Source: Slackia equolifaciens
GTDB taxonomy: Bacteria; Actinomycetota; Coriobacteriia; Coriobacteriales; Eggerthellaceae
Reading direction: 5' to 3'
Length of the DNA stretch: 64,000 bases
Assembly (NCBI RefSeq): GCF_003725995.1
Contig: NZ_QIBX01000018.1
Span: 1 to 64,000 of the forward strand
Under the pieces are notes generated by a model. That model did not search any database. It saw only the letters and a list, made by a program, of their open reading frames with translations, and was not told the origin of the DNA. The position numbers were made by a program, and so were the translations under genes. This document shows, piece by piece, positions 35,479 to 46,155 of the stretch (within the stretch, counting starts at the first letter, position 1; the number at the start of each line of letters is the position of its first letter).

Positions 35479-37502
35479 TACTGCACACCTCCTTCGGCGA
35501 CGGGGGTGAGTCCCAGACGCTTCATCTCGTCATCAGGCAGCTCGGCATACCAATGGTTCGTATCCTGCCACTTCTTGAGAATAGGACGCACATCGGAATG
35601 CAGGTCGGGATGGCTCGAACGCGGCGCGAAGCGGTCACCCTTCGGGAAATCCTTGGGGCTGGGCACCGAGCCGGGAACCTGGTGCAGACGCCCGCTGCCG
35701 GCCTCGATGGAAAGCACCGAGCCCAGAAGGCCGCGCGTGTACTCGTGGATGGGGTTGGTGAGCAGGTCGTGCACCGACCCCTGCTCGACCACCTGACCGG
35801 CGTACATGACCGTGATGGAGTTGGCCACCTCGGCCACCAACGCCAGGTCGTGGCTCACGAACACCATGGCGAATCCCAGCTGGGCCTGCAGCTTGTTCAG
35901 CAGGTCGATTACCTGCTTCTGCACGGTTACGTCGAGCGCGGTAGTGGGCTCGTCGGCGATGATGACCTTGGGGTCACGCGTAAGGGCCATGGCGATGAGC
36001 ACGCGCTGACGCTGGCCGCCGGAAAGCTCATGCGGATACGAATCCAGCGTGCGCTTGGGATCGAGGCCCACCAGCTCCAGCAGCTCCTCGGCGCTGCGGG
36101 TGCCGCCGCGCTTGGTGAGCTGCTTCATCTGGGAACGGATGAGCATGGACGGGTTCAAAGACGACAGAGCGTCTTGGTACACCATGGCGATCTCGCGGCC
36201 GCGCAGGGTGTTGAGCTCCTTCTGGCTCATCTTCAGCAGGTTCTGGCCGTTGTACAGAATCTCGCCGGAGATCTGCGCCTTGGGATCGAGCAGGCCCATG
36301 ATGGCGAGCGAGGTGATGGACTTGCCGCAGCCGGACTCGCCCACCAGGCCCATGGTCTGATGCGGGCGCACCTTGAAGCTGATGTTGTCCACCACGTTCA
36401 CATCGCCGTGGCGCGGGAACTTGATGCAAAGGTTCTTGACCTCGAGGATCGGCTCATGCGAGGTGTCAGAGGCAAAGCGATCGGTACGCGTGTTTTCCAC
36501 CTCTTTGAGCTGCGCCAGTCGGGCTTTGAGAGACTCGGCCTGAGTGGCATAAGCCAGCTTGGGGTCGGACACCAGGCGGTCGGCTTCGCGGTCGGAGTTG
36601 AGATCGGAATCGCTCGCCTTGACGGCTGCCTTGGGGGCTGCGGCCAAAGCGTCGGTCATGCCCTCGGACAGAATGTTCAGGCACAGCACCGTGATCATGA
36701 TGGCAAGGCCCGGGAACAGCGCCTGCCACCAGCGGCCGGCCAGAACGCCGTTGCGAGCGTCAGCCAAAATGTTGCCCCACGTAGGAGTGGGCTCGGGGAT
36801 GCCGGCGCTGATGAAGGCCAGCGAGGCCTCGAACACGATGGCGTCGGCCACGAGCACGATGGTGAACACCAAAACGGGAGCGATGCAGTTGCGCACCACG
36901 TGCTTCATGAGAATCCACGGAGCACGGGCGCCGCTTACCACCACGGCGCGCACGTAATCTTGGTTGTACTCGCTCATCACGTTAGCGCGCACGATGCGGG
37001 CGATCTGCGGCACATACAGGATGCCGATGGCGAGAATCAACGAAGGCACCGAATTGCCGAACACGATAACGAACGTTGCGGCCAGGGCGATGCCGGGGAA
37101 CGACATGACCACATCGAGAACGCGCATGATGACCTCGGAGATCCACTTGCGCGTAACGGCGGCCAGAGCGCCGATTATAGATCCAAGGACCAAGGCGAAC
37201 GCCGTAGCGCCCAGACCGATGACCAGCGAGTAGCGCGCACCGTACATCATGCGCGACAGAACGTCGCGGCCCTTGTCGTCGGTTCCGAAAAGGAACTGAG
37301 AATCGGGCGCCATACGGGCAGTGAAAATCTCGTAGGGATCATGCGGCGCGATCCACTGCGCGGTGGCAGCGATCAGGATGATGAGCACCAGCACGACAAG
37401 CGAGATGCGCGAACCGATGGTCATGGCCTTCCAGCGGCGGAAGCGCACCTTGCCCGGGTTCGCCTCCATCTTTTGCGTGAGGTTTTCTCTAAGTTTGACC
37501 AT
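35478..37502 (-). CDS. ABC transporter permease-ATPase fusion (DppC-DppD)
   Basis: 674-residue fusion. Residues 1-290 are a DppC-like permease with six helices and the EAA-type loop DYVRAVVVSGARAPWILMKH. A charged linker (about 290-350) leads to a DppD-like ATPase with GESGCGKS, LSGGQRQRVLIAMAL, IIADEPTTALD and VSHDL, plus the C-terminal oligopeptide-type extension. The frame is continuous, so the fusion is genuine. Comparable permease-ATPase fusions occur in peptide-family sialic acid transporters, to my knowledge. It starts one base after the DppB-like gene. Confidence 0.9.
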   Translation of the reverse strand: MVKLRENLTQKMEANPGKVRFRRWKAMTIGSRISLVVLVLIILIAATAQWIAPHDPYEIFTARMAPDSQFLFGTDDKGRDVLSRMMYGARYSLVIGLGATAFALVLGSIIGALAAVTRKWISEVIMRVLDVVMSFPGIALAATFVIVFGNSVPSLILAIGILYVPQIARIVRANVMSEYNQDYVRAVVVSGARAPWILMKHVVRNCIAPVLVFTIVLVADAIVFEASLAFISAGIPEPTPTWGNILADARNGVLAGRWWQALFPGLAIMITVLCLNILSEGMTDALAAAPKAAVKASDSDLNSDREADRLVSDPKLAYATQAESLKARLAQLKEVENTRTDRFASDTSHEPILEVKNLCIKFPRHGDVNVVDNISFKVRPHQTMGLVGESGCGKSITSLAIMGLLDPKAQISGEILYNGQNLLKMSQKELNTLRGREIAMVYQDALSSLNPSMLIRSQMKQLTKRGGTRSAEELLELVGLDPKRTLDSYPHELSGGQRQRVLIAMALTRDPKVIIADEPTTALDVTVQKQVIDLLNKLQAQLGFAMVFVSHDLALVAEVANSITVMYAGQVVEQGSVHDLLTNPIHEYTRGLLGSVLSIEAGSGRLHQVPGSVPSPKDFPKGDRFAPRSSHPDLHSDVRPILKKWQDTNHWYAELPDDEMKRLGLTPVAEGGVQ

Positions 37503-37503
37503 G

Positions 37504-38460
37504 CTACACCGTCCTGATTCGCGGATCGATCAGGATATAAAGCATATCCACGATGATGTTGATAATAATGAACGTAATGGCAACAACCAGCACCACGCCC
37601 TGCACGAGCAGCGTGTAATTGGACTGGATGCCGGAAACGATAGCCATGCCCATGCCGGGCAGATTGAAGATGACCTCGATAACCACGGCGCCGCCGATCA
37701 AGTAGCCGATACGCAGGCCAAGCACGGTGACGGGGGTGATGAGCGCGTTGCGGAGCACGTTGCGCGCGATGACCACGCCCTTGGGAATGCCGAATCCCAT
37801 GGCGGTGCGCACGTAATCCTTGTCAAGCTCCTCCACCATAGACGTGCGGATGACGCGCGTCAGCTGTCCCGCCACAGGCACGCCCAGAGCGAACGCGGGC
37901 ATTGCCATACGCTCCATCCATGCACCCGGATCATCGGCAAGCGACGGCAGGGGACCGGAAGCAGGCAGCAGGTGCAGCATGGACGAGAACAGCAGAATCA
38001 ACAGAACCGCCAGCCAGAAGGAAGGCGTCGCGATGCAGGCGATGGAGAACACGCGAATGATCTGGTCGGGCCATCGGTCGCGATACAGCGCCGAAATCAC
38101 GCCCAGAATAACCGCAATCACCACTGCGATGATGAGACCCATGAACGTCAGCTGCAACGTGATGGGAAGCGCATCTGCGATACGGTCGGCAACAGAAGCG
38201 CTGTTCGCGCCGTAGGTGCCCAAATCGCCCTGAACCAGGCCCACCATATAGTTGCCATACTGAACCAGGATGGGATCGTTAAGGCCGTGTTCCTCTCGAT
38301 ACTGTTCGGCCTGCTCCACGGTCGCATTCTCGCCCAGGACGGAATACGCCTGGTCGATCGGCGAGAGGGCCATGAGGAAGAATACGAGGAGGGTAACGCC
38401 GATGATCATGATGGGCAGTGCGATAAGACGCCGGCCAATCAGACGAAGGAGATTGCTCAC
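37504..38460 (-). CDS. ABC transporter permease (DppB type)
   Basis: 318-residue inner-membrane permease with six helices; LIGRRLIALPIMIIGVT at the N-terminus, the DppB-type ALSPIDQAYSVLGENAT extracytoplasmic start, and EAA-type DYVRTAMGFGIPKGVVIARN. It forms the channel with the fused DppC-like domain. It lies between the binding-protein gene and the fusion gene, on one strand. Confidence 0.92.
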   Translation of the reverse strand: MSNLLRLIGRRLIALPIMIIGVTLLVFFLMALSPIDQAYSVLGENATVEQAEQYREEHGLNDPILVQYGNYMVGLVQGDLGTYGANSASVADRIADALPITLQLTFMGLIIAVVIAVILGVISALYRDRWPDQIIRVFSIACIATPSFWLAVLLILLFSSMLHLLPASGPLPSLADDPGAWMERMAMPAFALGVPVAGQLTRVIRTSMVEELDKDYVRTAMGFGIPKGVVIARNVLRNALITPVTVLGLRIGYLIGGAVVIEVIFNLPGMGMAIVSGIQSNYTLLVQGVVLVVAITFIIINIIVDMLYILIDPRIRTV

Positions 38461-38721
38461 CTCGACCCCCTTTCACTTGTCGAACGGACAATTCAGCGAC
38501 GCCGCACCCTGCACGTCGTCGCCTTTTACACATATTTGTTAATTGTATATGAAACTCGCTCGTCCGAGGACATGAACGAAGCCGTTTGTATGACCTCGGA
38601 CCGGCGGATTCCCTCCCCCGCCTGCCGTCCGACGACGTCGGGTGGCGAGCGGGGTGCTGGACAGGGAAAAGGCCCGCCAAAAGAGACGGGCCTTCGAAGC
38701 GCTGTGCGAACGTCGCAGGCT

Positions 38722-40314
38722 TTACGCGACGGGCTTGGCACCCAGGAAGATCAGGCCGGTGGTGGCGATGGGCTCAAAGCCCTCGATCATCGTGGGCTGG
38801 TAGCCGGTGGCCAGCTCGCGGTGGAACAGCGGGTACAGCGGCACCTGCTCGGCCAGGATGTCGAAGCACTGGTTCCACAGCTCCTGCTGGGTGGCCTCAT
38901 CGGTCGCCTCGCGGGCTTCCTGCATGAGGTCCTGCAGCTGCTGCCACTCCTCGGAGCCCTTCCAGCAGGTGCGGCCCTGGGTCCAGATGTTGTCACCGTA
39001 CCACCAGTTCATCAGCAGGTCGGGATCGTTGCCGAAGCAGGTGGGGTCGCCCGGGGTGAGCATGACGTCGTAGTCGAGCACGCCGCCATCCTCGGGAGCC
39101 GCATACTCGGCCCAGTTGATGGTCTGCTCGGCGTTGGTCATGGTAATGCCAACGGCGGCCAGGTCGTTCTGGATCTGCGCGGCAAGGTCGCTTACCCAGT
39201 TGTTGTTGGTGACCATGGTGAACTCGAGGTTCTCCACGCCGGCCTCGGCGAGCAGGCTCTTTGCCTTCTCCGGGTCGTACTCGTACACCGTGGACGCCTG
39301 ATGATAGTTGGGATGGTTCTGAGGCAGGAAGCCGGTAACCTTGGCAGCATGGCCGGCCATCTGGTTGGAAATCAGCTGATCCACATTGATGGCATAGAAG
39401 AAGGCCTGGCGCACGCGCACGTCGTCAAAAGGAGCCTTCTTGGTGTTGAACATGAAGAACGGCTGGTTGAAGCCCTGCAGGTACTCAACCGTGGCGCCCG
39501 CGCCCTGCAGCTGCTCGGCGTTGGCGTCGGGCACGTTCTCCATAACCTGAACGGAGGCCTCCTGCAGCGCGGTGGTGCGGGAGGTGTTGTCCAGCAGGAT
39601 GTTCCAGGTCATCTGATCGGCGCCTGCGGGCAGAGAGCCGTTGTAGTTCGGGTTGGGAACAAAGGTGATGGTGCCGCCGTCGTTGCCGTCCACGGACTCA
39701 TACATCCACGGGCCGGTACCGATAGGCATAGTGGCCAGCTCGTCGTCGGTCATGGAGGCGGGGAACACCTTGACCACGCTCAGACGGCTCTTGAGCAGGC
39801 TCTCGAAGGGGTACTTCAAGGTGATGGTGACGGTGGTGTCGTCCTTGGCGGCGACGGAATCGATGAACGTGAGGAACGCGCCGCAGGTTGCGTCGGCCAT
39901 GTTCTTCTCGAACGCATTCACCACGTCGGCGGCGGTCACATCGGAGCCGTCGGAGAACTTGGCGCCCTCGCGCAGCGTCACCTCGTACTCGGTGTCGGAC
40001 ACCTTCACCGGCTCATCGGCAGCCAGCGCGTTGTAGGTGTCGTAGGTGTGCAGATCGAGATCGTACAGGCCCTCGAACACATGATAGGTAGCAGCAAGCA
40101 TCAGAGCGGAGCCGCCGTTGAGGCCTACGGGGTTGACGTTGGTGGACGTATAAGCGCAAGCGCCCGTCAGAACGGTGCTGCCGCCGCCCTCGCCGCCGCT
40201 GGAAGCGTCGTCTCCGCCACCGCCGCAGCCATACAGACCGAGGCCGACCGTGGCCGCCGCCACGGCGCTGCCCGCAACGAAGGTGCGGCGATTCATAAGA
40301 GCTTTATTTTCCAT
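38722..40314 (-). CDS. Peptide-family substrate-binding lipoprotein
   Basis: 530-residue SBP_bac_5-type binding protein. The N-terminus has a twin-arginine motif (MNRRTFVAGSA) and a lipobox ending LGLYGCGG (Cys about residue 30), followed by a Gly/Ser linker, so it is a Tat-exported lipoprotein. Conserved LREGAKFSDGSDVTAADVV and ATMPIGTGPWMYES follow. It would deliver ligand to the permeases downstream. In this locus the ligand is probably sialic acid. GGGAGG precedes the ATG. Confidence 0.88.
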   Translation of the reverse strand: MENKALMNRRTFVAGSAVAAATVGLGLYGCGGGGDDASSGGEGGGSTVLTGACAYTSTNVNPVGLNGGSALMLAATYHVFEGLYDLDLHTYDTYNALAADEPVKVSDTEYEVTLREGAKFSDGSDVTAADVVNAFEKNMADATCGAFLTFIDSVAAKDDTTVTITLKYPFESLLKSRLSVVKVFPASMTDDELATMPIGTGPWMYESVDGNDGGTITFVPNPNYNGSLPAGADQMTWNILLDNTSRTTALQEASVQVMENVPDANAEQLQGAGATVEYLQGFNQPFFMFNTKKAPFDDVRVRQAFFYAINVDQLISNQMAGHAAKVTGFLPQNHPNYHQASTVYEYDPEKAKSLLAEAGVENLEFTMVTNNNWVSDLAAQIQNDLAAVGITMTNAEQTINWAEYAAPEDGGVLDYDVMLTPGDPTCFGNDPDLLMNWWYGDNIWTQGRTCWKGSEEWQQLQDLMQEAREATDEATQQELWNQCFDILAEQVPLYPLFHRELATGYQPTMIEGFEPIATTGLIFLGAKPVA

Positions 40315-40664
40315 GATCCTCCCTTTCGACTAATCAGCCGAGCACAGGGCACAATGCCCCTTGCTAAAAAGATACGTCGGAAAAGTTTACTTAAAACTCC
40401 CCCAGCAATCGCCACGCAAACCGCTCGTCGGCGGTAAACGGCTGTTTTAACAGGAAAGAAGGTAATTTTTCATGCGGATTTTACATTTCGAAAACAACGT
40501 AAAGCACCCTCCCGCATTGGATGGACGATCCGAGGGAGAGCTGCGCGCCCCGCTCCGCTTGATCACCCCTCCCCACATCAAAGGGCAGCCTACATCACGG
40601 ACGATACGGAAACGCCGGTCACGCCCGCATCAGAGGACGTCTTATTTCCGCTTGAAACAAAAAA
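40315..40664. other. Upstream region of the transporter operon
   Basis: No gene is supported. On the minus strand it includes a possible promoter (TTGCGT, 17 bases, TTTTAA, about 40420-40390) and an inverted repeat ACCGC/GCGGT at about 40422-40438 that could be an operator. The far end is the terminator of the ribosomal operon. Confidence 0.35.
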
Positions 40665-40690
40665 ATCCCGGTTCCAAACGGAACCGGGAT
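40659..40690 (-). terminator. Rho-independent terminator after rplW
   Basis: Perfect 11-bp stem ATCCCGGTTCC / GGAACCGGGAT with AAAC loop (40665-40690), followed on the minus strand by TTTTTTG. It ends the ribosomal operon immediately after rplW. Confidence 0.9.
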
Positions 40691-40723
40691 CAGCTCAACC
40701 TATAAGGCTAGCGTACTCGCAGC

Positions 40724-41008
40724 TTAGGCGTTGAAGAGCTCGATGGTATCGCCGGCAGCCAGCGTGACCATGGCCTTCTTCCAAGTGCGGGTGCGACCCA
40801 GCTGGTAGCGAACGCGCTTGGGCTTGGACTTCACGTTGATGGTGTTCACGCGAACGACCTTCACGTTGAAGATTGCCTCGACGGCCTGACGAATCTCGAC
40901 CTTGTTGGAGTCCTTGGCCACCTCGAAGGTGTAGGTGTTCTTCTCCATCATGTCGTAGCTGTGCTCGGTGATGACCGGGCGGATGATGACCTCGCGGGGA
41001 TCCTTCAT
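40724..41008 (-). CDS. rplW: Ribosomal protein uL23
   Basis: 94-residue L23, which binds 23S rRNA at the peptide exit tunnel. VIIRPVITEHSYDMMEKN and VKVVRVNTINVKSKPKR are diagnostic. The ATG overlaps the rplD stop. It is the last gene of this operon, whereas most bacteria continue with rplB. Confidence 0.97.
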   Translation of the reverse strand: MKDPREVIIRPVITEHSYDMMEKNTYTFEVAKDSNKVEIRQAVEAIFNVKVVRVNTINVKSKPKRVRYQLGRTRTWKKAMVTLAAGDTIELFNA

Positions 41009-41631
41009 TATGCAAGCACCTCCTCGAAGCGCTCCAGAGCGGCACCGGTGAGCACCAGCTTCTTGTTGTCGACGAGTTCCAGGGTGGTAGCCTCGGAAAC
41101 GGGGACGATGGTCACGGTCGGGATGTTGCGGAACGACAGGAACGTGTTCACGTCGTCATCAGCGATCACGAGCGTGGTGCGGCGGTCGCAGCCCAGGGCC
41201 TTGAGCGCAGCCACGGCGTCTTTGGTGCAGGGCTTCTCGAAATTGAAGCCGTCAACCACGATCAGCTCGCCGTCAGCGAACTTGGCGGACAGGGCGGAAC
41301 GCATAGCCAGCTTGACCTCTTTGCGGTTCACGCGGAAGGCGTAGCTGCGGGGATGCGGACCGAACACAGTGCCGCCGCCCGTCCACTGGGGAGAACGGAT
41401 GGAGCCCTGACGGGCACGGCCGGTGCCCTTCTGGCGCCACGGCTTCTTACCGCCGCCACGGACCTCGCCGCGGGTCTTGGTGTCGTGCGTGCCCTGACGC
41501 AGGCCGGCGCGAATGGAGCGCACGACCGTGTGCATCACATGCACGTTCGGCTCGATGCCGAACACAGCGGCGGAAAGCTCGGCCTCTTTGACCTTGTTGC
41601 CGCTGGCATCTTTGATCTCAATGTTTGCCAT
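41008..41631 (-). CDS. rplD: Ribosomal protein uL4
   Basis: 207-residue L4 with the rRNA-binding loop (RGEVRGGGKKPWRQKGTGRARQG, given as residues about 46-68) and VFGPHPRSYAF. The loop lines the exit tunnel near the macrolide site. It lies between rplC and rplW; the first base of rplW overlaps its stop. Confidence 0.97.
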   Translation of the reverse strand: MANIEIKDASGNKVKEAELSAAVFGIEPNVHVMHTVVRSIRAGLRQGTHDTKTRGEVRGGGKKPWRQKGTGRARQGSIRSPQWTGGGTVFGPHPRSYAFRVNRKEVKLAMRSALSAKFADGELIVVDGFNFEKPCTKDAVAALKALGCDRRTTLVIADDDVNTFLSFRNIPTVTIVPVSEATTLELVDNKKLVLTGAALERFEEVLA

Positions 41632-41663
41632 TATGGTGTACTCCTCTTATAAGGTAAGGTCGC

Positions 41664-42284
<621 letters not shown>

Positions 42285-42296
42285 CTCATACACTCC

Positions 42297-42605
42297 TTAC
42301 AGCTTGATCTCGATGTCGACGCCCGCGGGGAGGTCGAGACGCATGAGCGAATCGACCGTCGAGGGGGTCGGCTCCAAGATGTCGATCAGGCGCTTATGGG
42401 TACGCATCTCAAACTGTTCACGGGAGTCCTTGTTGACATGGGGACCGCGAACGACGCAGTACAGGTTGCGCTCGGTGGGCAGGGGAATAGGTCCGCAGAC
42501 CTTGGCACCGGTCTTCTGGGCGGTGTCGACGATGAGCTTGGTGGACTGATCCACGATCTCATGATCGTAGCCCTTCAGGCGAATGCGAATCTTCTGATTA
42601 GCCAC
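42297..42605 (-). CDS. rpsJ: Ribosomal protein uS10
   Basis: 102-residue S10, beginning [16 protein letters not shown] with GTG as start. GGAGG lies eight bases before this GTG, and homologues begin M-A-x-Q-K-I-R-I-R-L; the ATG two codons upstream is only two bases from GGAGG. It follows fusA directly; tuf, which commonly lies between them, is absent. Confidence 0.95.
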   Translation of the reverse strand: MANQKIRIRLKGYDHEIVDQSTKLIVDTAQKTGAKVCGPIPLPTERNLYCVVRGPHVNKDSREQFEMRTHKRLIDILEPTPSTVDSLMRLDLPAGVDIEIKL

Positions 42606-42638
42606 TTTCATTTCCTCCAAATAGCGCGGGCGGTGCCG

Positions 42639-44765
42639 TTAGGCGTTCTTTCCGCCAGCCTTGCTGATAATCTCTTCGGCCACGTTCTTGGGAACCGGCT
42701 CGTAGGAGTCGAACTGCATGGTGTAGCTCGCACGTCCCTGGGTACCGGAACGAAGGTCGGTAGCGTAGCCGAACATCTGGCTCAGCGGAACCTTCGCGCT
42801 GATGACAGCCGCGTTGCCGCGCTTCTCCTGGCCCTGGATTAGGCCACGGCGGCTGGGGATGTCACCCATGACGAAGCCCATGTACTCCTCGGGGGTCTCA
42901 ACCTCGACGGCCATCATAGGCTCGAGGATGACCGGATCGGACTTGCGCAGAGCGTCCTTGATAGCCATGGAGCCTGCGACCTTGAACGCCGCCTCGGAGG
43001 AGTCGACCTCGTGATAGGAGCCGTCGATCAGCTCGACGCGCACATCCTCGACGGGGTAGCCGGCCAGAACGCCGGAGTTCAGCGCCTCCTGGATGCCCTT
43101 GTCGATAGCGGGGATGTACTCCTTGGGAACCACGCCGCCCACGATCTTGTTCTCGAACTCGTAGCCGGCACCGGCCTCCTGCGGGTACATGTTGATGATC
43201 GCATGGCCGTACTGACCGCGACCACCAGACTGGCGAACGAACTTGCCCTCGGCGGAAAGAACCTCGTGGCCCGGACGCTCGCGGTAGGCAACCTGCGGTT
43301 TACCAACGTTGGCCTCGACCTTGAACTCACGCAGCAGACGGTCGATGATGATCTCCAGATGGAGCTCGCCCATGCCGGCGATGATGGTCTGGCCGGTCTC
43401 GTGGTTGGTGGACACGCGGAAGGTCGGATCCTCCTCGGCCAGCTTCTGCAGGGCGATCATCATCTTATCCTGCTCGGCCTTGGTCTTGGGCTCGACGGCG
43501 ATGTCGATAACCGGATCGGCGAATCCCATAGACTCCAGGATGATGGGGTGGCCCTCATCGCACAGGGAGTCGCCGGTGGTGGTGTCCTTCAGGCCCACGA
43601 CGGCAACGATGTCGCCAGCAGAGCACTTATCCACGTCGACGCGCTGGTTGGCGTGCATCTGCAGCAGGCGGCCGATGCGCTCCTTCTTATCCTTGGTGGC
43701 GTTGACCACGTAGGAACCGGCGTCAAGGGAACCGGAGTACACGCGCAGATAGGTGAGCTTGCCCACGAAGGGGTCGGTCATGATCTTGAAGGCCAGAGCG
43801 GCGAACGGAGCTTTGGGGTCGCTCGGACGCTCGTCCTCTTCGCCCGAATCGGGGTTCGTGCCCTTGATGGCGGGAACGTCTACCGGGGAAGGCATGTAGT
43901 CAACCACGGCGTCGAGCAGCTCCTGCACACCCTTGTTCTTGTAGGCGGAGCCCACGAACACGGGGTTGACCTTGCACTCGATGACACCCTTGCGAAGCGC
44001 GGCCTTGAGCTCCTCAACGGTGAATTCCTCGTCCATGAGGACCTTCTCCATCAGGTTGTCGTCGCAGTCTGCGGCGGCATCCACGAGCTCCTGGCGCTTC
44101 TCGGCGGCGAGCTCGGCGAACTCGGCCGGAATCTCATCCATGGCCTCGGGGTAGGTCATGCCCTTGTCGTCGGCCTTGAAGTCCCATGCGGTCATGGTAG
44201 CCAGGTCGATGACGCCCCAGAAGTTGTCCTCGGCGCCCATCGGAATCTGCGCTGCCACGGCATTTGCGCCCAGGCGATCGCGCATGGTCTGGATGGCATG
44301 GAAGAAGTCAGCGCCCACGCGGTCGTACTTGTTGATGAACGCGATACGAGGAACGCCGTAGCGCTCGGCCTGACGCCACACGGTCTCAGACTGAGGCTGC
44401 ACGCCGGCAACCGCGTCGAACACGGCCACGGCGCCGTCGAGGACGCGCAGCGAGCGCTCGACCTCGGCCGTGAAGTCCACGTGGCCGGGGGTGTCGATGA
44501 TCTGGAAGCGATAGGACTTGCCGTCCTCAGCGCCACCGGGGTACTTCCAGTAGCAGGTGGTAGCGGCGGAGGTGATGGTTACGCCGCGCTCCTGCTCCTG
44601 GACCATCCAGTCCATGGTGGCAGCGCCCTCGTGAACCTCACCGATCTTGTGGGTCTTGCCGGTGTAGTAAAGGATACGCTCGGTAGTCGTCGTCTTGCCC
44701 GCATCGATGTGGGCCATGATGCCGATGTTGCGGGTATCCTGAAGAGAAATCTTAGGAGTAGCCAT
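42639..44765 (-). CDS. fusA: Elongation factor G
   Basis: 708-residue translocase GTPase. G1 is [12 protein letters not shown] near residue 18, G3 [22 protein letters not shown]4 NKYDR; domains II-V follow, with [10 protein letters not shown] and [15 protein letters not shown] at the end. It moves tRNAs and mRNA after peptide transfer. It lies 18 bases after rpsG. Confidence 0.97.
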   Translation of the reverse strand: MATPKISLQDTRNIGIMAHIDAGKTTTTERILYYTGKTHKIGEVHEGAATMDWMVQEQERGVTITSAATTCYWKYPGGAEDGKSYRFQIIDTPGHVDFTAEVERSLRVLDGAVAVFDAVAGVQPQSETVWRQAERYGVPRIAFINKYDRVGADFFHAIQTMRDRLGANAVAAQIPMGAEDNFWGVIDLATMTAWDFKADDKGMTYPEAMDEIPAEFAELAAEKRQELVDAAADCDDNLMEKVLMDEEFTVEELKAALRKGVIECKVNPVFVGSAYKNKGVQELLDAVVDYMPSPVDVPAIKGTNPDSGEEDERPSDPKAPFAALAFKIMTDPFVGKLTYLRVYSGSLDAGSYVVNATKDKKERIGRLLQMHANQRVDVDKCSAGDIVAVVGLKDTTTGDSLCDEGHPIILESMGFADPVIDIAVEPKTKAEQDKMMIALQKLAEEDPTFRVSTNHETGQTIIAGMGELHLEIIIDRLLREFKVEANVGKPQVAYRERPGHEVLSAEGKFVRQSGGRGQYGHAIINMYPQEAGAGYEFENKIVGGVVPKEYIPAIDKGIQEALNSGVLAGYPVEDVRVELIDGSYHEVDSSEAAFKVAGSMAIKDALRKSDPVILEPMMAVEVETPEEYMGFVMGDIPSRRGLIQGQEKRGNAAVISAKVPLSQMFGYATDLRSGTQGRASYTMQFDSYEPVPKNVAEEIISKAGGKNA

Positions 44766-44783
44766 TGATTGCTTGCCCTTCTC

Positions 44784-45254
44784 TTACCAGCGGTAGTGCG
44801 AGAACGCACGGTTGGACTCGGCCATCTTGTACAGGTCCTCGCGCTTCTTCACCGAAGCGCCGGTGTTCTCGGACGCATCCAGGATCTCGGCGGCAAGACG
44901 CTGAGCCATGGTGTGCTCCTTGCGCTTGCGGGAGAAGTCCACGATCCAACGGATGGCGAGCGTGGTGGCACGACGGGGGTTGACTTCCATCGGGACCTGA
45001 TAGGTTGCGCCGCCAACACGCTTCGGCTTGACCTCGAGCGTGGGGCGAACGTTGTCCATAGCCTTCTTGAACACAGACAGGGGATCCTGCCCGGACTTGG
45101 CGGCAACGATGTCGAATGCGCCGTAGACGATACGCTCGGCGAGGGACTTCTTGCCGTCAAGAAGAACCTTGTTGATCAGCTGCGTGACCAAACGGTTGTT
45201 GTACACTGCGTCCGGCTGAGTTTCACGACGGACGGCTGCTGCACGACGCGGCAT
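44784..45254 (-). CDS. rpsG: Ribosomal protein uS7
   Basis: 156-residue S7, nucleator of the 30S head. [25 protein letters not shown] and [18 protein letters not shown] are diagnostic. It follows rpsL after a 147-base gap in which I see no gene. Confidence 0.97.
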   Translation of the reverse strand: MPRRAAAVRRETQPDAVYNNRLVTQLINKVLLDGKKSLAERIVYGAFDIVAAKSGQDPLSVFKKAMDNVRPTLEVKPKRVGGATYQVPMEVNPRRATTLAIRWIVDFSRKRKEHTMAQRLAAEILDASENTGASVKKREDLYKMAESNRAFSHYRW

Positions 45255-45401
45255 AGTAATGCTCCTTCATGTTCTGTGCGCGCTTCGGGGCGTTTCCCAT
45301 ATTTGCCCTATCTATTCGGGCCGCCCTCCCCTCCCGGGTCGGGCTCCGGGCGCTTCGCCCATTAGGCCTTGTTCCTCAAAGCCCGCGCGTCTTACTCCTA
45401 C

Positions 45402-45773
45402 TTATTTGGGGCGCTTGGCGCCGTAGCGGCTGCGGGCCTGCATGCGGTTGTTCACAGCAGCGCAGTCAAGGGCGGCGCGGATGATCTTGTAGCGCACGCC
45501 GGGGAGGTCCCTAACACGGCCGCCGCGGATGAGCACCATGGAGTGCTCCTGCAGGTTGTGGCCAATGCCAGGAATGTACGCGGTCACTTCCGTGCCGTTC
45601 ACGAGACGGACACGAGCGACCTTACGCAGAGCCGAGTTCGGCTTCTTGGGGGTGGTGGTGTACACGCGGGTGCACACGCCACGCTTCTGGGGGTTACCCT
45701 TGAGCGCCGGGGTCTTCTTCTTGTCGACCTGCTTGGCGCGGCCCTTGCGGACCAGCTGGTTGATGGTAGGCAA
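45402..45773 (-). CDS. rpsL: Ribosomal protein uS12, carrying Lys88Arg
   Basis: 123-residue S12, decoding-centre protein. The start is TTG (45773), with GAGGAG six bases upstream and [11 protein letters not shown] following as in homologues. [13 protein letters not shown] has the normal Lys43. At codon 88, where bacteria carry Lys in GGRV-K-DLPGVRY, this gene has AGG (Arg; 45512-45510). All other Arg codons I checked here are CGC or CGT, and AAG to AGG is one transition. K88R is an established streptomycin-resistance substitution in other bacteria. Confidence 0.97.
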   Translation of the reverse strand: MPTINQLVRKGRAKQVDKKKTPALKGNPQKRGVCTRVYTTTPKKPNSALRKVARVRLVNGTEVTAYIPGIGHNLQEHSMVLIRGGRVRDLPGVRYKIIRAALDCAAVNNRMQARSRYGAKRPK

Positions 45774-46101
45774 AGTAGTTCTCCTCTTAATTCGCCTATT
45801 TCCTACAGATTGGATGCGCCTTGCGCTTGGCCCATTTCTCAACCCTGGGGCCGCCCGCTTGGGTTATCCTTGTTTTCTGTCACGCAGCATACGAGGCACG
45901 AAAACAAACGCCTGCATCAGACGCAAGGCGGTACTTTAACACCGCTGACATGGGCTGTCAAACGCCACGCGTCCGGGCGTATCCATTGCGTGTATTTATT
46001 ATTATCCCAGTTCAGTTAGTACTTTTCGCCATTCTTTAACGCATTTTTGCACCGAATGTGAAGAAATTTCTTGAAATGCCCGTCAATTTGTGCGGCAACG
46101 C
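45774..46101. other. Leader and promoter region of the ribosomal operon
   Basis: No gene is seen. It holds the operon promoter at 45933-45961, a leader of about 150 bases and an AT-rich stretch at 45990-46070; the far end is the terminator of the stress-protein gene. Confidence 0.5.
45933..45961 (-). promoter_or_regulatory. Sigma-A-type promoter of the rpsL operon
   Basis: On the minus strand, consensus TTGACA (45961-45956) and TAAAGT (45938-45933) are separated by 17 bases. Transcription would start near 45925, about 150 bases before rpsL. Confidence 0.7.
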
Positions 46102-46130
46102 AAAAAAGCGCCGCCCTTTCGGACGACGCC
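46102..46130 (-). terminator. Rho-independent terminator after the universal stress gene
   Basis: A GC-rich stem of nine pairs (two G-T) with a GAAA loop, followed on the minus strand by six Ts (46107-46102). Confidence 0.75.
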
Positions 46131-46155
46131 ATGAAACAAATACGTGCTCAGACGC

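Noticed and set aside
35478-37502. Frameshift or lost stop joining two transporter genes
   Set aside because: The linker is in frame, both domains are complete, and peptide-family fusions of this kind exist.
35553-37517. 654-codon open frame on the plus strand
   Set aside because: It mirrors the permease-ATPase fusion and has no recognisable domain.
37363-40437. 1,024-codon open frame on the plus strand
   Set aside because: His/Gln/Arg-rich translation opposite the permease and binding-protein genes, without a credible start; the minus-strand frames have clear ABC motifs.
43011-44768. 585-codon open frame on the plus strand
   Set aside because: It is antisense to fusA; fusA is unambiguous.
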